From contig CM063249.1 in assembly GCA_032158295.1 (NCBI GenBank), positions 16,475,416-16,539,415 on the forward strand: a DNA stretch of 64,000 nt. The letters run 5' to 3'. The notes below the pieces were generated by a model. That model was not told the origin of the DNA, ran no database searches, and worked only from the letters and a program-made list of their open reading frames with translations. This document shows positions 17,403-29,231 of this stretch, piece after piece. How positions within the stretch are numbered: position 1 is the stretch's first letter; each line of letters opens with the position of its first letter. Source of the stretch: Pycnopodia helianthoides. Lineage: Eukaryota > Echinodermata > Asteroidea > Forcipulatida > Asteriidae. A program made the position numbers and the translations under genes.

Positions 17403-19039
17403 CGAGGTCTCCTGGCTCTAAAAAAAGGGATAAAGTCTTACACCTTATCACGAGGTGGTGATTGATTCTGCCAATTTGAAAGTTTGATGGAAAGCCGAAT
17501 GGGCAAGTTAAAAAACCGCAATGCTAATAAAATCCCTCGGTTTTTTTTCCAGAACAAAACGTACAACGTGGGTTAGCCTTGAAATATAACCTTCTACATT
17601 TCACCCTACCTGACTGTAAAAAATTATAACCGGTACCCTTTGGCCTACCTGTACACTTTCAACTACTCTGAAAACAAAATTCAACTTGTTTAGCTAACTG
17701 TTTTCTAGAATGCAACGCTTATCTTTTGATACTTTTATCACACCCTTAATCATTTTTCCCGTCACCAATGAAGCTTACTGATCCTTAAATTTGCAGAAAC
17801 ATAAAACTAATTTTGTAAACTTTTTCTGTTGCTGCTCTTCGAATGGGGGCTACTGATCTTTTGGTTTTGTTGGTACACTAAAGCAGTATAGCGCCCTCTA
17901 CAATAAATGACTTGTCGCTCAAAAAAAGACTTTTGACCGTGCACAGTCCAACATTCGGCTCATAAAACCATTTAGCCGCTAAGCCATGGACAAATCGTGC
18001 TCAGCAGAATTATAGGTTTACCGGCCAAAGTGACCATAAAACAATGTTTGTGACTGGTACTCTCGTAATATCTGTTTATCAGTTAAATTTTATGCTGTGC
18101 ACCTTTTCAGAAGAGAATGGTTATTTTCTTCCTCCGTGATCAGACCACCGTTTGACAAAAAAAAATAAAATAAAAAATACGCAAAAGACCGTGCAAGTCT
18201 CACGCAAGACCACTTTGGTCTCACGTACATTGCTTTAACGCGTGAAGGAAACTAACTCGCGTACTATATTCGAATTCGCTCGAGACTTGCAAAGTCTATT
18301 TATTCCCTTTATTATTATGTGCTTGTTTTACAACCGACGCTGCCGGATCGCTCTACGAATGATCACTAAAGCGACATAGCGCCACCAGCGATTAGCTTGT
18401 TGACGGACTGGGCCGTATCCATAGACCCATAGCTTGATCACGCGTGTCCTTTTTTATTGTTGTCTTCGCGAGAAGGATAACCCTTGCTAAGTCAACAATA
18501 TTTTAAAAAACAACTATCCAGTCACATTGGTGAACCATCCGAATTACAAATCGTTAAGTAACTTCGTTCTTCAAAATCGCTTTACTCAATTTAATGTGGA
18601 GATTTACCGCAAGTTTCAAACGTCACAAAATGTTTTTTACTTTTTTGTTGCACGATTCACAACGGGGTTTGTTTTACACTGTCTTCTAACCTCGCTTTTT
18701 CGTGTACACGCTTCGGGCGCTTAGTTGCGATAACGTGACACCGAACTTTTAAAAATATTTTTCAAGAACTTCTTGTTTTTACAAAATAAAGTATATTGTT
18801 CAACACTTAATCACGCATACACTTTAAAGGAAACAATATTTTGACATGTACACGGCGGTTAACTTTCGACACATCAGTAGCGACCAACTCTTTTCCATAA
18901 ACTATCCCAAGAACGTTAGCTTGAGGGCCTTCATAAATAAGACAAATTCCAAGGATGTACATTGCCTTGGACGTGACGACAGACATAAACAGTATTTTGT
19001 CCGTCAAACAAAACAGGAAATTTGGTTCATCGTTGAACA

Positions 19040-19340
19040 CGGTGTAGTCATGCTTTGACTGACACGGGGGCGGGGCCGGGGCCGGCCTACTTTCGTGAGT
19101 GACAGCGCCAGGAATCCGGGAGCGACATTAATTGACAGCCGGGCCATCAAGACAACGCGTCCTGTCCATGAGCTCTTTATTAGCATAGACAGAGTGGCCA
19201 CTGAACATGGATGCTTTCGAGGCAAACCATAATGTGCTGTGATTGGCGGTTGACACGCATGGCACCTGGTGGTTTTGCATAAGTTTGGTTAATGAGGTGT
19301 ATACGTCACACGGTGGGGGTATTAACTGAGCTGATACTAC
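19040..19340. promoter_or_regulatory. Candidate cis-regulatory module
   Basis: A repeat-free, GC-richer block with several transcription-factor-like cores close together: ATTAATTGACAGC (homeodomain next to TGACAG), CTTTATTAGCAT, GTGATTGGC, TTTTGCATAA (POU-like) and GGTTAATGA. Such density is seen in developmental enhancers, but no conservation data are available here. Confidence 0.25.
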
Positions 19341-20464
19341 AGTCGCAACGAAATTCCTGTCATGCCCTTGAACGGGTCAGCAATGTTCATAGCCTGTCTA
19401 TCCCTCGTGAAAGTCTCGTTTAGGCACGGATTTTTTTCTTCTTCTTCTCTCTCTCTTCCCTTCTCTCTCTCTTTTTTCTCTCAACCCGCCTGGCGTCAAC
19501 AGCCCGCAGTGAAATCAAGATCGCCAATTACGGGGACCGCGGATCCCGCGGCGTAAACCGTTCCCGGCCGCTGCGAATCGCGCCGTGGGTATTACATAAT
19601 CTTCTCGCTGCTTCGTGACGGGACGTGAGCGGGGCCCGACGGCGTAAACGCAGCGGCCGTGTTCCCCGTCTTGAACTCGCGTGGCTCTGCTGGTTCGGCA
19701 TTCGATGGCCGCAGTGTGTCAGGCGCCAGCCGTCTCTCTCTGACGCGGTTTAAAAAAAAGAAAAAAGAAAAAGAAAAAAAGAACCTTGGCCTACATCACG
19801 TAATGATACAGTTTTTTTTAGTTGACTTTAGTTTCCCCCTCTGCCTTGTGTCACGGAATGACAATACGAGCGCAAGCTTTGAGGGTAGTAAGATAACTCA
19901 AGGCGGGACACTGGGAACGTGTTATTTTGAAAATAAGACCAACACTCCGATGAAAGAAAAATGGAGCCTCGTTTCATGTCACGTAAACGTCAAACTTCGT
20001 GTTGTTGTTTCATCTTCCCCTTTAGCTAAAAAACGCACGATAAAACAACACGGCCAGACAATAAAACCAGAAGTTTGCGGAAGCACCTTGGAGAATTACT
20101 TTTTACAAAAAAAGAAAAGAGAAGAAGGGTTGTTCGGAGAAAAAATAACAGCTCTTTCAATGTTAGGCTTGCGTAGGTGAATTTGGTGTGGCCCTTTCCT
20201 TTGTTGGTAGTTTTGTATGGCACAGTATCGAATACAACCTTCACAATCTACATTCTCTATATCGAAACTAGATCAGACTATCGTAATTCTCCCTTGTCAT
20301 CAGTCTCGGTTTTAATTTTACTGAATTGGAAAGGAGATTGTTACAACATGAAGTTCTAAGGAGGTGTTTTCTTAACACATTTACGACAGCAAGAGGAAAA
20401 ATGACTACCTTTAGGAGGTTCTGCCACCGATGAAAAAGGAGGAAAATCAGCTTAAAAACTAAAT

Positions 20465-21262
20465 ACATAATGCTACTGTATACCTCACGTAATACACGTC
20501 ATGTGTATAAAGACACCATGTACCTCATGTGTATGCTATCACCGAATACTTCGGGTATATAAAGAAAATGTACACCTCATGTATAGACACCATGTACCTC
20601 ATGTATATAAAGAAAATCGATATCTCATGTAAGACACCAAGTACCTCATGTGTATAGAAGCACTGTATAAGTCATGTGCATACAGACAACGTATACCTCA
20701 TGTATATAAAGAAAATGTATACCTCATGTAAGACACCATATACCTCATGTATTTAAAAAGATACCGAATGTCTCATTCATAAAGACACCACACACCTCAT
20801 GTGTATACAGACGCCGTATACCTCATGTACCGGTTTATAAAGATACAGTAGGTCATGTACCTCATGTTTAAAGACACTGCATACCTCAGGTGTAAAGACA
20901 CAGTATGTCTCATGTATAAAGACAACGTATACATCACGTGTATACAGACACCGTGTACCCCATGTACCGGTTTATAAAGATACAGTGTACCTCTTCACGT
21001 ATAAAGACACCGTATGTCTCATGTTTAAGACACAGTATACCTCATGTAAAAAGACAACGTCCCTACCTCATGTACAAAGACACTGTATACCTCATGTACA
21101 AAGACACTGTATACCTCATGTACAAAGACACTGTATACCTCATGTACAAAGACAATGTATACCTCAAGTACAGAGACACTGTATACATAATGTGCAAAGA
21201 CATTTATACCTCATTGACCATGACACCTTAAGTACGAAGATACCGTATACCTCATGACACAG
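20465..21262. repeat. Degenerate minisatellite (GTATACCTCATGTATAAAGACAC-like unit)
   Basis: Units of about 20-30 bp combining TATACCTCATGTA and AAAGACAC repeat some 30 times with many indels. The cleanest stretch is 21065-21160, where AAAGACACTGTATACCTCAT recurs with a ~27-bp period. Periodic open frames in it are by-products. Confidence 0.85.
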
Positions 21263-22041
21263 GAAAGAAGACATTAATGAGACGGCTGGCCGGGGATGCG
21301 TGTATTAAACCTCACCACTGAACCTGACCCAAGTTCCACAGAACCGCTAACAGAAAACAATGCTGACAATAGTACGTATAAATGCCCCAGTGACAACCAA
21401 GTTGCAACAGTAAACTTTCACAATACTTTTGGCTGGTGAGGGTGTTCAGTACCAACGTTTGCTCAACTGAGGTGTGTCGTGCAAAGTAGACATCCGGGGA
21501 TGTAGCCTCAGAGTCCCCTTTGTTTTGATTAAAGGGCGTGGTACAGGATGGAGAAATCGATGAATGTTTTTTGAGTGTAATACTGCGCATTATACAAACA
21601 AATTCAAGTGATAAACCATCAGGGAAACTGCACTGGGTATTTGAATACAATTTTTTTTTTTTTTTTTTTGGGGGGGGGGGGTCATCAGAGGAGAACTGAC
21701 TGGAACGGGACTTGAACCTGCGACCTCCGGATTGAAAATCCTCCAGAGACATATTTTCTACTTATATAATGCTATCAAAGTCCAGGATAAAAAGCACTCG
21801 AAGATCCAACAAGTCAGTGACACTTAATACGAATGTTGCAATCGAAAATGAAAGTGCACTAAAATTCCTGACAAAACAGTGACCCTTTTTTTCCTTCTTT
21901 TTTCTGGGGGGGGGGGGGTTTCATCAAAACTTAACCAGAGATCACAGGTTGGTTTTCTGGTGAGTATGATTAAAAGCTAGAAAGTTGTGAAATAGTTTAT
22001 TCTTGAAAAACAACCGCAGTATACTTTCGCTTTAAATTGAC
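21263..22041. other. Intergenic sequence containing a SINE remnant
   Basis: SINE remnant at about 21605-21750 and T/G homopolymer blocks at 21653-21680 and 21898-21918. Otherwise nothing recognised. Confidence 0.5.
21605..21750 (-). mobile_element. SINE remnant with T/G-run insertion
   Basis: GATAAACCATCAGGGAAACTG matches the SINE body. GGGACTTGAACCTGCGACCT and CCGGATTGAAAATCC match the tRNA-like 3' half, but the loop gives a different anticodon-position triplet (TTC) from the copy at 8127-8198. A run of about 20 T then 12 G sits inside the body. No target duplication found. Confidence 0.65.
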
Positions 22042-22416
22042 TTAAAGGCAGTGGATACTTTTGGTTATTACTCGAGAAATACATTACCATAAAAACTCAC
22101 TTGGTAAGGAGCACCTGCGAGCTGCTGATAGTATAAAACATTGTGTGAGAAATGACTCCCTCTGAAGTATTGTAGTTTTTAGAAAGAGGTAATTTCTCAC
22201 TAAAATATTTGAATCTGAGAATGGCTTAAGGCATGATACCTTTCTCAGCACACAGTTCTACGCAACAAGGGTGTTTTTTCTTTCATTATTTTCTTTCAAC
22301 TTCGATGACCAATTGAGCCCAAATTTTCACAGGTTCGTCATTTTATGTATTTGTCGGGATACACCAAGTGGGGATACCAGTCTTTGAAAATTACCGAAAG
22401 TATATCCTGCCTTTAA
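22042..22416. mobile_element. TTAA-bounded miniature element M1
   Basis: Left end TTAAAGGCAGTGGATACTTT and right end AAAGTATATCCTGCCTTTAA are inverted repeats around about 375 bp without coding capacity. The interior has GAAATGACTCCCTCTGAAG and, antisense, CGATGACCAATTGAGCCC, shared with M3, M4, M6 and M7. Confidence 0.85.
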
Positions 22417-23639
22417 GAGTCGAGACTACATAAAAATTGTCCATATTGCAACGCGGTTTAATTTGGTTGGGGAGCAGTTTGAAACGGCTAACTCTATTTT
22501 TTCAAATTGAAATTCTCCTACACTGGACCATGACACACTGTTTACAAAGACCAGTGATCTTGTGCATTCCAGGGCGTTTCTTGGAAGGCAGGATACGACA
22601 CCGATCATTATGAACATTTTTATAATGTGTGTAATACTAACCAAATAATATCAAGAATTGTACAAACAATAACAGCTGGATAAGTTTTGAAATGTGCCCC
22701 CTTTCTTCATATCAAAAGTTGATGACGGTGGAAGTTCCCATAAAATGTAAGATTTGATCTTTTCTTCCCGTATTGAGCTGTGTACAAAATCATGCCTGTT
22801 GTAAGTCCAGGCTTTGAGACTTTTGTGTACACATGTGATGTCACAGGTTACGTGGTCTATCCTGTTATTGAACATTTAAGCTTAAATGAACCTTTTAATA
22901 GTGAAACACAAGTAATTGGCACAAGACCTGATTTCTAAGCTTAGTGCGGTTTGCGGAGACATCATGTAGGCCTACATCAAACTTTCTCTCTCTAAGTTGT
23001 GACCGTTCTGAAAAAGAACCGGTGGTTTGACAACTCGACGTTTCGTTCAGTACGCTCTGAATGTCTTCAGGAGACGTATTGTATTCCCACCATGAAAAGT
23101 TTCAAATCCTACTCTATGATAAAAGTAGAACATAAATTCTATGACCATTGCGTGTCTAAGTTCAAAAGATCATGAGTTGTTTTTTCGTTACTCTTCTCTT
23201 AGTTTATTATGGATGTTTAAGGCAATATTTATGCATAAAAATAAAGAGCAAGGCCCTCGTTGTGGGTTTAGTCATAAGAAACAGGATGTTGAAAAGAACG
23301 ACTAAAGTTCGTAAAGCTATATTGAGCAGAAAACGGTGCTTAGCAAATTTGTCCGCTAAGCCAACTTCAGCAGGGAACCAGTCCTAAATAATACACTACA
23401 TGATATTTTGACGGGTGACCTGCTTTCCGCTACAAGCAGCATTTTGCAGTGCTATGCAATTTCGTGTGTTCAACAGCATTTTTTTTTGGGAAATCGATTT
23501 CTGATCGTAACACACTCCAAGAATCTCTTGATGGACATTATCAGAAATTGTATTTTCTTATGTTGGAGATAGTTTGGGGGGGGGGGTTGGTTTGGGGGGT
23601 TGGAAGACGGAGATTGGGCAGACTTCAGTAATTGAGGGT

Positions 23640-23830
23640 ACCGTGGGAGGGCTCAACCGGTCTTAAAGACAAATGCTGTACGTCCGTTATGACCGGTCCA
23701 TTAGCCGTAAACTACCGCTGAAACAATGGCCCGTCCGCTCATGCGTTTACTGAAGTCCTTCGGAACCACCGGGGTGGAAAATGGCCGAGTGGGTAATACA
23801 TGCAATTAGGCTGTTCCTGACTGACATTTT
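23640..23830. promoter_or_regulatory. Candidate cis-regulatory module
   Basis: Repeat-free block containing GAAACAATGGCCC (Sox-like AACAATGG), GGTCCATTAGCCG and CATGCAATTAGGC (homeodomain-like). Composition stands out from the flanking homopolymer-rich spacer. Confidence 0.2.
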
Positions 23831-24162
23831 TTTTTTACCGAGCGGGGGGCTAACTGAATCACGGGGAAAATGGATGACCGCGAAGGACAACATGTTTGGA
23901 GTGGGAGTCTTTAAGCGTGTTTTAAAATCAAATAAGGCAATGGCTTCGATTTAGAGCTTTAGAAAAGAAAAAAAAAAGAAAATGGGGATTTAGGTTTTTT
24001 TTTCTGTTTCCACTCCTAAAAAAAGAGAGGATAATTTCATTAAGTGATTTTGAAGCATCGAAAAGTAATGGTTCATCCACACGGAAGCTGGCTTTGTGGT
24101 TTGGAAAGAGGGGCAACACATTTACACGAAATGTTCAGGGGCGGTAAACTAATTATTGGTTA

Positions 24163-24295
24163 AATTATTTATTTATTTATTTATTTTATTCATTTATTTA
24201 TCGATTCATTCATTTATTTATTTATTCACTTATGTATTTATTTATTTTCTTATGTTTGTATTTATTTATTTGTTTGTTTATTTATTTATTTATTA
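24163..24295. repeat. TTTA/TTTAT microsatellite
   Basis: Nearly continuous TTTATTTA repeats with ATTCATTC and TTTGTTTG interruptions over about 130 bp. Confidence 0.95.
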
Positions 24296-24839
24296 TACTA
24301 ATTCTTTTTAAATAATAACAACAAATCCTGCACTTTTTGGGGAATTAGCATGGAAGATTTAATCAAGGTATACAAAGTTTGTAGAAGTGTATAGTTCTCT
24401 TTGTTTAGAACACTCAAAGAGCAAACCTATGTATGTCACGATGACATTTCACGATGGCGAAATAGTGCATTCATAATTGTTTTGTGTCATTCTATAGTCA
24501 AGAATTGTCATTAATACTTTGGAAGTGACAGTTTAACCGCTTTTGTGCATGCACAAAAACAGTCCACTCGGGGAGTTATTCAATCAAAATTCGTCACTAA
24601 TTTGGGACAAGTTAAAAAACAAAACAAACACAAATTGCAACTCACGGCAGGGCATTCTCATTTTTAAAATACCAGATCTCCTTTTTTTTTTTTTTGGATG
24701 CAAGCCCTTCCGAGCGTTCATTAATCCCCGTGCATTAAGCAAAATCAATAGCACAGTCGGTTTGCAAAAGCAAAACGAGACGAAACAAATAAAACATCCG
24801 GGAGCAACTTAACCAAATTCCATTTTCGAGTCCAACATC

Positions 24840-25010
24840 CTGAGTGTTTTTTATGACCGCGATGGGGATTGCGTCTCGATCATAAACATTTCGAAATCCC
24901 GATGACAAGCTCCGCGCCGTGCTCCGGGTCGTCTCCAGCCCCGGTCGGCACTTAACTTGTCCCGGCCCGCTTCTTCCGGCGTCTTGGACAAATTAATTTC
25001 AGAAAATTTG
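24840..25010. promoter_or_regulatory. Candidate cis-regulatory module
   Basis: GC-rich island (TCCGCGCCGTGCTCCGGGTC, CCCGGTCGGCACTTAAC) followed by GACAAATTAATTTCAG. No repeat recognised. Low confidence without conservation evidence. Confidence 0.2.
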
Positions 25011-25146
25011 TCTCAAGTTCTACCGATTTGTTTTCTGACACAAGGCTTTTTTTTCTCCTTCTTTTTCTTCTTCTTCTCTCCCCTCAATACGTCGTCTATA
25101 AACATCCCTTTGTGAAATTACCAATTGCTTTTAATTTTTTTCCCTG

Positions 25147-25178
<32 letters not shown>

Positions 25179-25219
25179 TTTCATCTCATCTCGCGATTTG
25201 CGAGGAAAGAAAATTCTTC

Positions 25220-25340
25220 TTACACGACCCCCGTCCTCGACAGTCCGATTAATCGGTGGAGATTGAGGGACCTTAATTTCCTATAATTACAGTCGGCCCG
25301 TCTTCAAAAAGGATTCTGGATTTACGGCGCTACGGTGAGG
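25220..25340. promoter_or_regulatory. Candidate cis-regulatory module with palindromic homeodomain site
   Basis: CCGATTAATCGG is a perfect palindrome with back-to-back GATTA/TAATC cores. CCTTAATTTCCTATAATTAC follows within 35 bp. Confidence 0.25.
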
Positions 25341-25454
25341 GGCTCGCGAGCACTGAGTGAAAATATTCCCGTCACGACGTTTCGTTACGGGCACGGTGTC
25401 ATTTGATGTTTCGGTCTCCAGAACGGCACGGGCTATAAAACACTGCGTCTCGAG

Positions 25455-25482
25455 TTTTTTTTGTGTGTGTGTGTGTGTGTAG
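25455..25482. repeat. GT microsatellite
   Basis: T run followed by an uninterrupted GT dinucleotide run of about 11 units. Confidence 0.9.
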
Positions 25483-27514
25483 TAGGTATCAAACATTACG
25501 ACTACTGTATTTTTCCCCCCTTCTTTCTTTCGGGGGTTGTTATTTGACGAGGGGGGGGGGGGCAAGGGTTCAAGTGGTGCTGCCAGGTTGTGTAGAGTAA
25601 AATTTCATAGATGCGAGTGTCTGGGATTTTAGTATTGACAGTGTAAACGGTGAAAGAGTTCAGTTTGGCTAAACCCCTCACCTTCAAAGATACATTTCGA
25701 GATAATACTGAGCTTTGGCCAAAGCGGGCTCGGCAAGTGTGGCTGTGTGTGTGGGGTGAAAGTGGGGGGGGGGGGGGTGGGTGTTCCTTGTTGGGGTGTG
25801 GTTGGTGGTGTGGAAAGGGGGGGGGGCGTGTAAGCACTCACATGAGTTTTTGAAGGGGGATAGCGGCAACACCACTGGTTGTCTGTATATACAGAGATCT
25901 CTTAGTATTATAACCTACAGGCTAAAGGTCTCAATCGAGAGCCTCTTGCACACAGGGAACCAGACACGAACAATGTAAATACTGACGAGCATTTGAAACA
26001 GAAACATGAACAGACTATTTACCCTCTCTATAGCCTCTTGGAGAGATTCGTCCTGCTTAGTGGATAAGGAAAGTAGAGTCAAATTGGCTCGAGCCGGCGA
26101 TGATGTAGCGCAATACAAGAGCTCAAGTGAGTTTAGGGTTGCAGCCTCGAAGTTGAGATTCGTCTGGTGTGTGCGTTGACAAAAAAAATGGTGTCGATCC
26201 CAAAATGGATTCTCTAACACTCTGTTTAGAAAAAAAGAAAAGAAAAAGAATCACGATGTAGATTAAGCTGTTTTGATCGCAGCGTTCTTCTGCTGTTTAT
26301 AGAGGATACTGTTTGATAATTTTCATAGGTCGTCGCACCAAAGTCCCAAATTAGCATTAAAAGGAAAAATCACAAGCAAATTGCGACTTTACATGATTTT
26401 TTTCAAAAAAGTAACATGATTCGTCGTTATTATCTCCTTTCTGATTGAGAGCTGGCAATTGCACAAACTTTACGACGGGTAGGCAGACATTCTCCGTCTC
26501 AAAATGTTATTTTGCCATTTTGGGGGGATGTCAATATGTACGACACCGCTGGGGAATTCAATTTGACAAAAATCGTGGAGAATGCTACGCGAAGTACCAG
26601 TGTTGCATTTAGTGTTATCATCATTAATGTAAAGGGGGCGGGGCGTGAACAATCTTTTGTGTTGGCATCCATGTATATATGACAGAAAATTATATTAACT
26701 TTGTAAAATGTAAACCCCCCTGAAAAAAAACATCATGTCGTATTGTTTTGTGAAGAGCCCCCCATCCGTACCCTTTCTAACACCCTTAGGTCTTCGCTGC
26801 CGGTAGTGCAGGCGGGTGACAACAGCGTGAAGCAGTCTCAAGAGTAAGTTCGCATTACATGGAGGGGGAGTTTGAGAGAGGGGAGGTTGGGGTGGGGATT
26901 GGGGGGGGGGTGGTTATGTATCCTTCAGAAATACAAAGAGATGCCAAATATGTCGATGCAATTGAATAACATCGAGGCCAGTTTATAAAAAGCTTCTTAA
27001 GCACACATATATTTTTTGCTGAGTAAAAACAGGTTACCAATCAAACATCTTTTCCCATGCACTGTTATTATGTTTTTCTTGTGGCTGGTTCCCCGCTGAT
27101 TTTCGCTCGAGCAAAACATAAACTGCTTAGCAAAACGACAGAATCAGGCATTGGTGTGTTTTACTAGAGAGAGAGAAAAGAGAGAGTTATGTTAAATCCC
27201 CCCGGGTAAATTACCATGAGAAATCTAGTTTCTGCTCACAAGATAAAATTTGTTAAGCACAAATATTTCCCCGCTAAGTAGCTCCGTGAAATTTGAGCCA
27301 GGTTGATGCCCCGAGCCCAGCCGTCCATCACACGTAACCTGCAGTGGCAGCTTCGAGCCTGGTCCCGGCGTGCAATTTCCGCCGGCACCGCTCCGAGCGA
27401 GGCGCGGGGCTATCGCATATCGGCAGGGATTTGCAAAACGTGGATTTTCTTTGGGCAAATGCTGTTGAAAGAGGCTTGGGCGAGCCGTGGATAGTATATC
27501 AAGGCAAGAAAGAG

Positions 27515-27563
27515 AGAGAGATAAAAAGAAAGAAAGAAAGAGACAGAGAGAGAGAGAGAGAGA
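27515..27563. repeat. GA-rich microsatellite
   Basis: GAAAGAAAGAAAGAGACAGAG merging into GAGAGAGAGAGAGA. Confidence 0.9.
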
Positions 27564-27853
27564 TGGGGAAAGGAGAGTTTGCCGGGAATCCAGTGCCCGA
27601 GGGGATGTGATGTGATCTTGAGGATTGATCAGGTATCATCCGGACAAAAGATTGTTACAAGTTGTGTTCCCCTCCTTAATTGTATATCATGACGTCATGG
27701 TTTCATATCTGCGGTATAATATAGAGGAGGGGGGGAGGAGGAAGGGGGAACTACAAACCAAGTGGAATAAATAAGAGTGTAATACCTTTGCAGTGTTCGA
27801 TCTACCTCCATGGATTGATCGCCAGCTGCAAAATGCTGGGTGACGATTTGTTT

Positions 27854-28248
27854 TTAAAGGAACATTACAGAATTGTTTTTTGCTAACAAAACAGTTGCTG
27901 GCAGTGTAAGCACTTTATGTAATCCACCATATACATAAACTGACAAACCTGTAGAAGTTTGAGATCGATCGGCCATCTGGGTCACGAGAAAATAGTGAAA
28001 AAAACGATTACACATTTGCATGAAATCATATAGATTGAACAAATGAATAAAACGCTCACTGAGCGATAAAATCCAATCGGAAAATTAGTTTATTCATATC
28101 TCATCAATTATGGCATTTCAGACAGAAATATTTCAAGGGATGTTTTCTACTATCATCATCATTAGACCGTGTAAGTTTTATGTAAATCTGTGATCAAAAA
28201 GTATATTTTACAAGTTCTTTTCTTACCAATTCTGTAATGTTCCTTTAA
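27854..28248. mobile_element. TTAA-bounded miniature element M2
   Basis: Starts TTAAAGGAACATTACAGAAT and ends ATTCTGTAATGTTCCTTTAA, perfect inverted ends. About 395 bp, no coding capacity. It is nearly identical to M5 at 39093-39477. The interior ACAAACCTGTAGAAGTTTGA and GTCACGAGAAAATAGTG is shared in diverged form with the other TTAA elements here. Confidence 0.92.
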
Positions 28249-28904
28249 TGGGTATCACCCGGAATGGATGTATTTTTGTTCCTCTTTTATTTTGCACATT
28301 ATGTTACAACAAAAAATGTATAGGAACTGATAGTGTTTCCGGGATGAATAGAAATGTTGCAAATGAGACGGAGAGCGATTAAGAACCACCGTCTTGTGGC
28401 AGTAAAAACAAAAATTAAACAACCACAATTTACCGCTCCGAGTATTTCCAATTATTACGCAGATTCAGTTTGGCACCTCGAAATAGAGATGTAACTATTT
28501 CATTGAACATGAAACAAAAAACGTTCCCGGATGGAAGTCGGCCTTGTTATTTTTTTTTTATGTCGGCATGATCCCCCACCCTTAAAAAACCCTAACATTA
28601 TTCAGTATTTTTTTCTTAGAAGAAATGTAGGCGATCAAGGTGGCTATTACAAAGCCACGTTTTTAAAATCGAGTTCGAAACAAGAACACAAATCCATACT
28701 TGAATGAATTAGGCCTAAACCTGTACAAAGATTGTGTTTTGAAAAAAAAAATACCAACCCAAAATTTAATGATTTAAACAGAAAGAAGAGTAGTGCACTT
28801 AAGAGAAGTAAGATGTGGCATTTATATATGTGTGTATATATAAACATATATACAAAAAAGGTAATCGTCTTGCGGTATAGGATCTTAATCCACTGCTGCC
28901 ATCT

Positions 28905-29060
28905 TTACCCGCAGGCGACCCGCGCCGGTGGTTCGGAGTAGAAAACACGACGAGTTCCAAAAACTGGCGTCAAAAATCGGTGTTGTTGACCCTCCCGCTA
29001 ATCCGCCAATAAAGCGTGCCAAATTACACCGCGCACTATTTTTCCCCCTCTGCTAATAAC
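28905..29060. promoter_or_regulatory. Candidate cis-regulatory module
   Basis: Repeat-free block with CCGCTAATCCGCCAATAAAG (TAATCC and CCAATAAA cores), GCCAAATTACACC and TCTGCTAATAACC, preceded by GC-rich sequence. Confidence 0.22.
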
Positions 29061-29181
29061 CAGTATTAAATATGAAATTGATATGTTTGCAAGATGAAAC
29101 ATAGTACCGATTATGAAACCGGAGACTCGTTTCCCTCTCTATATCTTTCTTTTTTTTCTCTCTCCCCTCTCGTCTTCTCTC

Positions 29182-29199
29182 TTTCTATCTCTCTCTCTC

Positions 29200-29230
<31 letters not shown>

Positions 29231-29231
29231 C
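29182..29231. repeat. CT microsatellite
   Basis: CTCTCTCT run of nearly 50 bp with single CC interruptions. Confidence 0.95.

Larger units (their letters stand above)
15816..20464. other. Intergenic sequence with telomere-like and low-complexity tracts
   Basis: No coding gene recognised. It holds a small repeat with GTAAAGCACTTTACAC (about 15888-15907) and a GGGGCGGATCCAGG...G-run block (16182-16225). Three CCCTAA-like tracts lie between 16150 and 17400, with GC-richer islands near 19040-19340 and 19480-19740. A 173-residue open frame at 19659-20180 is lysine- and homopolymer-rich and not convincing. Confidence 0.5.
22417..27853. other. Intergenic sequence, no gene recognised
   Basis: AT-rich spacer with TTTA and GT microsatellites and many G runs (23576-23586, 25551-25562, 25767-25778, 25817-25826, 26903-26912). 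Repeat-free islands at 23640-23830, 24840-25010 and 25220-25340 are listed separately. The minus-strand open frames near 25.3-25.9 kb are products of G/C homopolymers. Confidence 0.5.

Noticed and set aside
19659..20180. 173-residue open frame (+)
   Set aside because: Lysine runs from A-rich sequence, no recognisable domain, no splice or promoter support.
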